From Clostridiales bacterium (GTDB lineage: Bacteria > Bacillota > Clostridia > Oscillospirales > Oscillospiraceae): a DNA stretch of 64,000 nucleotides. A program made the translations under genes and the position numbers. Within the stretch, counting starts at the first letter, position 1. Each line of letters begins with the position of its first letter. A model generated the notes under the pieces. The model made no database searches. It was given only the letters and a program-made list of their open reading frames with translations, and had not been told where the DNA came from. The stretch covers positions 1 through 64,000 of the forward strand of contig JAJUJI010000005.1 of the NCBI GenBank assembly GCA_029265405.1. The letters are read 5' to 3'. This document shows, one piece after another, positions 57,664 through 64,000 of the stretch.

Positions 57664-60594
57664 ATGCTTAGGATAGGGCTGGACGTCGGTTCCACCACGC
57701 TAAAATGCGCGGTGCTCGACGCCTCAAACAATATAAAGATCATTTTCAGGCAGTACCGGCGCCATTTTTCGCGGATAGCGGAGAGGGCCGCCGGGATGCT
57801 GCAGGCGGTGCGGGAGGCCTTTCCGGGCGAGGAGCTTGTCCGTATCAGCGTTTCCGGCTCGGCCGGCATAGGGCTTGCCGAGAAAAGCGGCCTTAATTTC
57901 GTGCAGGAGGTTTACGCGACCAAGACGGCCGTTTCCGCCCTGCTGCCGGGTACGGACGCGGTGATAGAGCTGGGCGGCGAGGATGCGAAGCTGCTCTTTC
58001 TTACCGGCGCGCCGGAGGCGCGCATGAACGGGAGCTGCGCGGGCGGCACGGGCGCCTTCATAGACCAGATGGCGACGCTGCTGGGCCTGACCCCGGCGGA
58101 GCTGGACGGGCTGGCGGCGCGCAGCGAAAGGGTCTACTCCATAGCCTCGCGCTGCGGCGTTTTCGCAAAGAGCGACATACAGGCCCTGCTGAACCAGGGC
58201 GCGCGCAAGGAGGACATCTGCGCCGCCATACTTTCGGCTGTGGTCAGCCAGACTATAGCGGGCCTGGCGCAGGGCAGGGAGATAGCCGGGAAGGTGGTCT
58301 ACCTCGGCGGGCCGCTGACCTTTCTGCCCGAGCTGCGCGCGCGGTTCGACAGGGCGCTGGAGACCGAAGGCCTTTTGCCGGCCGACTCGCTCTACTACGT
58401 GGCCCTCGGGGCCGCCCTCTCCGGCGAGGGCGCCGTCTGCGGGCTGGACGAGCTGATAGGAAAAATAGGAGCAGCCCCATCGGGGTCAGGCTACGCCGCC
58501 TGCAGGCCACTTTTTGAGAGCGAGGAGAGCTACCGCCTTTTCAGGGAGCGGCACGGCGGCGGGATAAGCCTCGCCCCGCTGGGCCCGGACAACAGGGCTT
58601 ACATAGGCGTAGACGCCGGCTCGACCACGGTCAAGGCCGTCGTAATAAACTCAAGCGGCGAGCCGGTCTGCTATAAATACCTGCCCAGCGCCGGAAACCC
58701 CGTGGGGCTGGTGCGGGACTTTCTGCTGGAGGTCTACGAAAAGTACCCCGGCATCGAAATAGCATCCTCAGCCGCCACCGGCTACGGCGAGGAGATAGTC
58801 AAAAACGCCTTCCGCATGGATCTGGTCGTGGTCGAAACGGTGGCGCACTTCACGGCCGCCAGGCGCTACGACCCGCAGGTGGACTTCATACTGGACATAG
58901 GCGGGCAGGACATAAAGTGCTTCCGGATAGCCGACGGCTGCATAGACAATATATTCCTCAACGAGGCCTGCTCCTCCGGCTGCGGCTCCTTTTTGCAGAT
59001 CTTTGCCGGGGCCCTGGGCTACTCGATCGAGGATTTCGCGCGCGAGGGCCTTTTTGCCGACAGGCCGGTGGACCTCGGCTCGCGCTGCACGGTGTTCATG
59101 AATTCCTCGGTCAAGCAGGCCCAGAAGGAGGGGGCGACGCTCGGCAGCATTTCGGCGGGCCTGTCGATAAGCGTGGTTAAAAACGCGCTGTACAAGGTCA
59201 TACGCGTGGGCGACCCCGGCTCCCTGGGCGAGCACATAGTCGTGCAGGGCGGAACCTTTTTGAACGACGCGGTGCTGCGCGCCTTCGAGCAGGAGGTGGG
59301 GCGCAATGTGACCCGGCCGCCCATGGCGGGGCTCATGGGCGCCTACGGCGCCGCGCTCTGCGCCATGGAAAACGGCTCCGGCAAAAGCACGATACTGGAC
59401 GCGGAGAGTCTTAAAAGCTTTGAGCACAAGGTTTCGTCGGCCACCTGCGGCGGCTGCTCCAACCGCTGCATGCTCACCGTAAACACCTTCGGCGGCGGGA
59501 GGAAATTCATTGGCGGCAACAGGTGCGAAAGGCCGCTGAAGCCGGAGGGTCAAAAGCAGGCCCTCAACCTCTACGAATACAAGAGGGAGCTGCTGGCTGC
59601 CTACGCCTCTCATGAGGGCCGGCGCGAAACCATAGGCCTGCCGCTGGGCCTGAACATGTACGAGCTGCTCCCCTTCTGGCACACCTTTTTCAGCAGGCTG
59701 GGCTTCGGAGTGAGGGTCTCTCCGCCCTCGTCGAGGAGCCTGTACCACAAGGGGCAGGCCTCCATCCCCTCCGACACCGTCTGCTACCCGGCCAAGCTCC
59801 TGCACGGGCACATAGAGGCGCTGGCCGAGAGCGGGGCGGACGCCATATTCTACCCCTGCATGAGCTACAATTTCGACGAGGGGCTGGGCGACAACCACTA
59901 CAACTGCCCTGTGGTGGCCTACTATCCGGAGGTTATAGCGGCCAACATGAAGTGCCTCGGCGGGCTAAAATTCATAAAGGACTACGTGGGGCCGCACAAC
60001 AGGAGGGCCTTTCCGGGAAAGATGCGCGCCATACTCGCCCGCGAGTTCGGGGACATACCGCTGCGGGAGGTGCGGGCCGCCGCGAAGGCCGCCTATGCCG
60101 AATACGAGAGCTATCTCGGGAAGGTGCGGCGCAGGGGCGAGGAGTACCTTGCCGCGGCCAAAGCCGGAGGGCTGCGCGTGATAGTGCTGGCCGGCAGGCC
60201 CTACCATCTTGACGGGGAGATAAGCCACGGCATAGACAAGCTTATTTGCTCCCACGGAGCCGTCCTCATATCGGAGGACGCGCTGGGCGGCCGGTTTGAG
60301 AAAAGGCCCGTGGCCGTGCTGAACCAGTGGACCTACCATTCGAGGCTCTACGCGGCGGCCAGGCTTATAGCCGAAAGCGGGGACATATCCATGAACCTTG
60401 TGCAACTCGTGTCCTTCGGCTGCGGGCTGGACGCCATAACCGGCGACGAGGTGCGGCGCATACTGCGCCTCGGCGGCAGGATATACACGCAGATAAAGAT
60501 AGACGAGCTGACCAACCTGGGCGCCGTGAACATAAGGATACGCAGCCTGCTGGCGGCCATAGACAGAAAGGAGGGCGGCGCGAGGCATGACTGA
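57664..60594 (+). CDS. Acyl-CoA dehydratase activase with tandem ASKHA domains and DUF2229
   Basis: The 976-residue protein carries two BcrA/BadF/HgdC ATPase domains (GLDVGSTTLKCAV at 4 and IGVDAGSTTVKAVV near 317), each with a cluster Cys loop (NGSCAGGTGAFIDQM near 120; NEACSSGCGSFLQIF near 435). A Cys-rich patch SATCGGCSNRCML (about 595) and a DUF2229-type region with HTFFSRLGFGV and PSDTVCYPAKLLHGHI follow. Activators fire electrons into 2-hydroxyacyl-CoA dehydratases. In many Firmicutes this and the next gene are one protein of about 1,400 residues; here they overlap by 8 bases as separate genes. Confidence 0.9.
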   Translation: MLRIGLDVGSTTLKCAVLDASNNIKIIFRQYRRHFSRIAERAAGMLQAVREAFPGEELVRISVSGSAGIGLAEKSGLNFVQEVYATKTAVSALLPGTDAVIELGGEDAKLLFLTGAPEARMNGSCAGGTGAFIDQMATLLGLTPAELDGLAARSERVYSIASRCGVFAKSDIQALLNQGARKEDICAAILSAVVSQTIAGLAQGREIAGKVVYLGGPLTFLPELRARFDRALETEGLLPADSLYYVALGAALSGEGAVCGLDELIGKIGAAPSGSGYAACRPLFESEESYRLFRERHGGGISLAPLGPDNRAYIGVDAGSTTVKAVVINSSGEPVCYKYLPSAGNPVGLVRDFLLEVYEKYPGIEIASSAATGYGEEIVKNAFRMDLVVVETVAHFTAARRYDPQVDFILDIGGQDIKCFRIADGCIDNIFLNEACSSGCGSFLQIFAGALGYSIEDFAREGLFADRPVDLGSRCTVFMNSSVKQAQKEGATLGSISAGLSISVVKNALYKVIRVGDPGSLGEHIVVQGGTFLNDAVLRAFEQEVGRNVTRPPMAGLMGAYGAALCAMENGSGKSTILDAESLKSFEHKVSSATCGGCSNRCMLTVNTFGGGRKFIGGNRCERPLKPEGQKQALNLYEYKRELLAAYASHEGRRETIGLPLGLNMYELLPFWHTFFSRLGFGVRVSPPSSRSLYHKGQASIPSDTVCYPAKLLHGHIEALAESGADAIFYPCMSYNFDEGLGDNHYNCPVVAYYPEVIAANMKCLGGLKFIKDYVGPHNRRAFPGKMRAILAREFGDIPLREVRAAAKAAYAEYESYLGKVRRRGEEYLAAAKAGGLRVIVLAGRPYHLDGEISHGIDKLICSHGAVLISEDALGGRFEKRPVAVLNQWTYHSRLYAAARLIAESGDISMNLVQLVSFGCGLDAITGDEVRRILRLGGRIYTQIKIDELTNLGAVNIRIRSLLAAIDRKEGGARHD

Positions 60595-61933
60595 CGGCAC
60601 AGAGAGGATAGAATTCACGAAAAAAATGAAGAGGACCCACAAGATCCTCATACCCAACATGCTGGACATACACTTCAGGATGCTGCGCAACGTGTTTGCC
60701 GGCTGCGGCTACGACATGGAGCTGCTGACCAACACCGACCAGAGCGTGATAGACGAGGGGCTCAAATACGTCCACAACGACACCTGCTATCCCGCCCTGC
60801 TTACCATAGGCCAGATCATCAGCGCATTGAAGTCCGGCCGCTACGATCTGGAGCGGACGGCGGTGATAATGTCGCAGACGGGCGGGGGCTGCCGCGCCTC
60901 CAACTACATACACCTGCTGCGCAAGGCCCTGAAAAATGCGGGCCTGGGCCATATTCCCGTCATTTCCATAAATCTTGCGGGGCTCGAGAAGAACAGCGGC
61001 TTCAAAATAACGCTGCCGCTGCTGCGCAAGGCCATGGCCGCCGTAGTCTACGGCGACCTGCTCATGCTGCTGAAGAACCAGACCAAGCCCTACGAGGTGA
61101 AAAAGGGCGAGAGCGAGGCGCTTGTGGACTACTGGGTGGGCCTGCTCTCGGGGCTGTTCGAGCGGGGCAGGGCCGTCTCGGCGCGGGCGGTGAGAGGCTT
61201 CCTCAAGCGGATAGTCGCCTCCTTCGAGGCCGTAAGGATCCAAAAGACGGAAAAGGTGAAGGTGGGCATAGTCGGCGAGATCTACCTGAAATACTCGGCC
61301 CTCGCCAACAACCGGCTCGAGGATTTTCTGGCCGAGCAGGGCTGCGAGGTGATGGTTCCGGGCGTTTTGCCCTTCATGCTGTATTCGGCGGGCACAAGGA
61401 TAGACGACCACGCGCTCTACGGCGGGAATCCGCTGATAAAATGGGCCGCCGCGCTGATAAGGAGCTTCTTCCTCAAGTTCGAGTCCTACATGCTGGAGGC
61501 CCTGAAGGGCAGCTCCAGATACGTTTCACCCACGCCCTTCATGCGCGTCAGGGAGCTGGCCCGCTCCTGCATAGGCCACGGCTGCAAGATGGGCGAGGGC
61601 TGGCTGCTTACGGCGGAGATGCTGGAGCTGGCCGAAAGCGGCTATGAGAACATAATTATTGTGCAGCCCTTCGGCTGCCTGCCCAACCACATAGTCGGCC
61701 GGGGCATGGTGCGCAGCGTGCTGCGGGCCAGACCCGAGGCGAACATAGTCTCCGTGGACTACGACCCCGGAGCCACGCGCGTAAACCAGGAAAACAGGAT
61801 AAAGCTGATGCTCGCCGTCGCCCGCGAGCGGCTGGCCGAAAGGGCGGCCGCCTCCTCCGGCCCCGCCGGGCCGGGCGGCGCTTCAGGCTCCGAAATATAC
61901 GTGGGCGGCCTGGCCGCTCTCTCACGCTCCTGA
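60587..61933 (+). CDS. 2-hydroxyacyl-CoA dehydratase-like protein (C-terminal half of the activase system)
   Basis: The 448-residue protein has NDTCYPALLTIGQIISALKSG (about 64), IMSQTGGGCRASNYIHLLRKAL (about 93), VGEIYLKYSALANNRLEDFLAEQGCEV (about 227) and RSCIGHGCKMGEGWLLTAEM (about 326); Cys residues in these parts likely bind Fe-S. It resembles the last third of large activase-related proteins. The Ala/Gly/Ser tail after about 425 is low complexity. The enzyme's substrate is unknown. Confidence 0.85.
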   Translation: MTDGTERIEFTKKMKRTHKILIPNMLDIHFRMLRNVFAGCGYDMELLTNTDQSVIDEGLKYVHNDTCYPALLTIGQIISALKSGRYDLERTAVIMSQTGGGCRASNYIHLLRKALKNAGLGHIPVISINLAGLEKNSGFKITLPLLRKAMAAVVYGDLLMLLKNQTKPYEVKKGESEALVDYWVGLLSGLFERGRAVSARAVRGFLKRIVASFEAVRIQKTEKVKVGIVGEIYLKYSALANNRLEDFLAEQGCEVMVPGVLPFMLYSAGTRIDDHALYGGNPLIKWAAALIRSFFLKFESYMLEALKGSSRYVSPTPFMRVRELARSCIGHGCKMGEGWLLTAEMLELAESGYENIIIVQPFGCLPNHIVGRGMVRSVLRARPEANIVSVDYDPGATRVNQENRIKLMLAVARERLAERAAASSGPAGPGGASGSEIYVGGLAALSRS

Positions 61934-62023
61934 CGCGGCCCTCCGCCGCCCCAATGCCCGTTTACAAGCCCGCGCTTTTGTGCTATGCTTTTTCCAAATA
62001 TCAATAAAAGGAGCGTGTTTGAA

Positions 62024-62422
62024 TTGGATAAGGTAGTCGAATTCCTCAAAAGCTGCGGCGCGTTTTTCTACGCCAGCTGCGACGGGGACAAGCCCCGGGT
62101 CCGTCCCTTCGGCTTCTTCATGGTTTTTAAGGACAGGCTGTATTTCGGCATGGGCAAACAGAAGGAGTCCTTCAGGCAGACCGTGGAAAACCCGAATTTT
62201 GAAATCTGCGCCCTGAACAAGGACAACGCCTGGATAAGGATACGCGGCACCGCCGTCCTGGACGACAGCAGGGAGGCGCAGGACAAGGCCTTCGAAACAA
62301 GCCCCTTCCTGAAGAACATATACAATGAGCAGACCGGCAACGTCCTGGGCCTGTTCTACATCAAGGACGGCTATGCCGAGATAGCCAACATGACTGGCGG
62401 CTTTGAAAAGTTCAATTTCTGA
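62024..62422 (+). CDS. Pyridoxamine-5'-phosphate-oxidase-fold protein
   Basis: The 132-residue split-barrel flavin-type protein has KSCGAFFYASCDGDKPRVRPFGFFMVF in parts (about 7-33), LYFGMGKQKESFRQTVENPNFEICAL (about 38) and WIRIRGTAVLDDSREAQDKAFE (about 69). Such proteins often bind FMN or F420 and reduce small compounds. TTG 62024 is chosen because AAAAGGAG lies about 10 bases upstream; the reading from 61985 lacks a site. A hairpin terminator follows. Confidence 0.85.
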   Translation: MDKVVEFLKSCGAFFYASCDGDKPRVRPFGFFMVFKDRLYFGMGKQKESFRQTVENPNFEICALNKDNAWIRIRGTAVLDDSREAQDKAFETSPFLKNIYNEQTGNVLGLFYIKDGYAEIANMTGGFEKFNF

Positions 62423-62450
62423 TTTTCCAGGCCCCGCCCCGCGCGCCTGA

Positions 62451-62480
62451 GCGGCGGCTCCCCCGAAGGGGAGCCGCCGC
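62451..62480 (+). terminator. Terminator after the PNPOx-fold gene
   Basis: GCGGCGGCTCCCC and GGGGAGCCGCCGC form a 13-bp perfect stem, loop CGAA, followed by TTTGAATCTTTTTT. The core again carries the CTCCCC/GGGGAG motif. Confidence 0.85.
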
Positions 62481-63055
62481 TTTGAATCTTTTTTCCGTGC
62501 CTCCGTGCGCGGGGCGGGGGTACGCGGCGTCGGGAGAGCCCGGGCCCCTGACACGGCGCAGCCGCCCGCCCTCCGCCGGACAAAGCAAACGCCCCGCCGT
62601 CCTTTGCGTATTCGCCGGGCGGCGTCAGGTGCCTCCGGAGGGATGTTCCGCGCCCGCCCTCTCTCCCCCGTCCGCCCTGCCGCCGCGCGCCCTTTTCCGC
62701 CCTCTCCGCGCCGCCTTTCTCGCTCCGGCGCGGCGCGGGGTCCGGCTGGGGCCTGCCCCGCGCCCCCTTTACCCGCCCGGCCGCGCGAAAAGCGCGTCCG
62801 GGCTCTTTTCTAAATATTGTTAAAATATTTTTGCATATTATTTACATATTTTCTATTATATGCTAATATATGGTCGTTTTTAGTCGAAGCCCGCATTATC
62901 AAGCCGCAAATTTTTTGTCATATTTTTGCAAAATCGCAATAAAGTCCGTTTTAACGGACACCTGTTGCGATATTCAATGCTTGAAATTCCCGGTGCGATT
63001 TATTCGGCTCTTTGGCTCCCGCGCCCGAGGCGCGCAAACTGAGGGCTGAGATGAG
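62481..63055. other. Non-coding boundary region before cas3
   Basis: 62481-62810 is very GC-rich with no convincing gene; the open frames there are Arg/Pro-rich artefacts. 62811-62945 switches sharply to AT-rich DNA and holds a promoter at 62831-62859. GTCCGTT/AACGGAC at 62944-62959 is a perfect palindrome. The last 95 bases are the cas3 leader. The composition break near 62810 suggests the edge of an acquired segment. Confidence 0.6.
62831..62859 (+). promoter_or_regulatory. Likely promoter of the cas operon
   Basis: TTGCAT (62831-62836), 17 bases, TATTAT (62854-62859), about 195 bases ahead of the cas3 start. A second weaker pair (TTGTCA at about 62917) lies closer. Confidence 0.55.
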
Positions 63056-64000
63056 ATGAGAATTGCCGTGACGGAAATCAGCTATATAGCACGAATACGA
63101 AAAAGCGACGGCAAGGTGCAGGGCGTATTTGAACACAACGAAAATGTCGCCTCGATTGCATATAGACTCGGGCTGCCTTACGGCATGGGAAATATCGCGC
63201 GGCTTACCGGCATGCACCATGACGACGGAAAAAACACTGACGAGTATAAAAGATACTTGAAAGCAGCCGCGGTCGGTGAAGCAGTAAAACGTGGTTCTGT
63301 AATCCATTCGACTTACGGAGCTGTTTTTATAGACAGGCTGGCTTCCAACGGAAACATTTATGCCAGACTGGCCGCAGAGTTGGCGCGTACAGCCATCATG
63401 AGCCATCACGGCCTTCGCGACTGCATTACCGAAGACGGAAAGATTGCCTGTTGCGATGCCGAAAGAAGGATCGCCGCTTCATATGCCGGCGTAGAAAATA
63501 TAGTAAACAACTACTACGGCCTTGAGTCTATTAGAGAGGATTTTCAGAAGGCTAGTGGGGAGGCGGAAGCAATATGCAGAAAAATAGACGCTTTTCATCA
63601 GCAATACCCTGTCTGCGGCTCAAGTAATTTCTATCTGGCCATGTACGAAAGGCTGCTGACATCGATACTCATCGACGCCGACCGAACCGACGCCGCTTAC
63701 TTTGAAGACGCTTCCAGCATTTTGGAACCTCCTTCGGCCGATAAACTCAAAGACTTGTGGCGGCTCTATGCCGAAAATTGCAGGCGGGAGCTGGAAAAAT
63801 ATAAACAAAGCAAGGCATATTCGCCCCTCGACGAATATCGAGACGAGATTTCGAGCATATGCGCCGAATATGACGGAGGAGAAAGCGGAATATTCCGTCT
63901 GGTGCTTCCCTGCGGGGCCGGAAAAACGCTTTCCGCTCTCCGCTATTCTCTTGGAACGGCGGAACGCTATGCGAAAAGGCATATTTTTTACGTTGCTCCC
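63056..64000 (+). CDS. cas3: CRISPR-associated nuclease/helicase Cas3 (5' part, cut by window edge)
   Basis: 315 codons are open to the window end. The N-terminal HD nuclease is clear: His-27 (EHNEN), His-54/His-55/Asp-56 with Lys-59 (MHHDDGK), His-84 (VIHSTYGA), His-117/His-118 (MSHHGLRD) and the DAD near 207-209 (ILIDADRTD). The helicase begins with LPCGAGKTLSALRYSL (Walker A, 284-291) and IFYVAP. This is a type I Cas3 with fused HD; the order HD-helicase and the first-gene position fit type I-C. Codon use is more AT-rich than in the rest of the window. GAGGG lies 10 bases before the ATG. Confidence 0.9.
   Translation, partial: MRIAVTEISYIARIRKSDGKVQGVFEHNENVASIAYRLGLPYGMGNIARLTGMHHDDGKNTDEYKRYLKAAAVGEAVKRGSVIHSTYGAVFIDRLASNGNIYARLAAELARTAIMSHHGLRDCITEDGKIACCDAERRIAASYAGVENIVNNYYGLESIREDFQKASGEAEAICRKIDAFHQQYPVCGSSNFYLAMYERLLTSILIDADRTDAAYFEDASSILEPPSADKLKDLWRLYAENCRRELEKYKQSKAYSPLDEYRDEISSICAEYDGGESGIFRLVLPCGAGKTLSALRYSLGTAERYAKRHIFYVAP

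Noticed and set aside
62482-62823. Plus-strand open frames after the PNPOx-fold gene
   Set aside because: Arg/Pro/Ala-rich sequence from very GC-rich non-coding DNA after a terminator; no start site or motif.
62951-63982. Minus-strand open frames opposite cas3
   Set aside because: The plus strand is open for 315 codons with all HD and Walker A motifs; the minus frames are shadows.

Overview
The window is GC-rich DNA from a bacterium of the Clostridia type (Firmicutes). The evidence is the CtsR-McsA-McsB-ClpC heat-shock operon, RNase J, an NADH-linked [FeFe] hydrogenase operon, a minimal SmsC/SmsB iron-sulfur assembly pair and sigma-A-like promoters. Isoleucine is very often encoded by ATA although the genome is GC-rich. 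No rRNA or tRNA gene and no CRISPR repeat array was seen. Both edges cut a mobile or defence gene: an IS5-like transposase start on the left and a cas3 gene on the right.

Layout. 1-2.6 kb: IS edge, the ammonium transporter/P-II pair behind a leader terminator, and a DUF1622 membrane protein. 2.7-15.6 kb: a phage late module read leftwards (terminases, portal, scaffold, coat, connector, tail and fibre proteins, amidase, holin), short-tailed in type, with no tape measure or integrase. 15.8-17.7 kb: a cupin gene with its own promoter and terminator, and an XRE repressor coupled to a TIM-barrel isomerase-like gene. 17.9-19.4 kb: a short rightward early-phage operon (leader peptide, zinc-ribbon-like protein, replication-organiser-like protein, ArpU-like regulator). 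19.4-23.5 kb: dCMP deaminase, ArsC/Spx-like protein, RNase J, RecR and ribulose-phosphate epimerase. 23.7-27.2 kb: XpaC-TelA-LemA-TPM cluster. 27.4-29.2 kb: RsmI, TrmN6-like methyltransferase and ferredoxin.

29.3-34.0 kb: ctsR-mcsA-mcsB-clpC, with two CtsR boxes bracketing the promoter. 34.1-36.3 kb: YigZ, HflX and L31. 36.5-41.4 kb: a Gld-type ABC exporter operon with a DUF4340 protein. 41.4-44.3 kb: larE-larB-larC for the nickel-pincer cofactor, with no lactate racemase in view. 44.5-45.5 kb: a D-Ala-D-Ala-ligase-like ATP-grasp enzyme. 45.7-55.9 kb: a long leftward run starting with SmsC-SmsB, then a probable sensing group (DRTGG protein, anti-sigma-like ATPase, HydS-like hydrogenase, second DRTGG-like protein, PHP phosphoesterase), then the hydrogenase itself (HydC, a stand-alone ATPase, a 2Fe-2S protein, HydB, HydA). 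55.9-57.4 kb: diacylglycerol-kinase-like protein and PduL. 57.6-61.9 kb: a two-gene acyl-CoA dehydratase activase system. 62.0-62.4 kb: a PNPOx-fold protein. After a 630-base gap of mixed composition, cas3 begins in DNA of clearly lower GC.

A recurrent intergenic repeat of about 42 bp, sometimes joined to a second hairpin-forming unit, is scattered through the window. The strongest biology is the hydrogenase plus sensory-hydrogenase locus next to its likely Fe-S supplier, the integrase-less phage module with metabolic cargo, and the repeat family.
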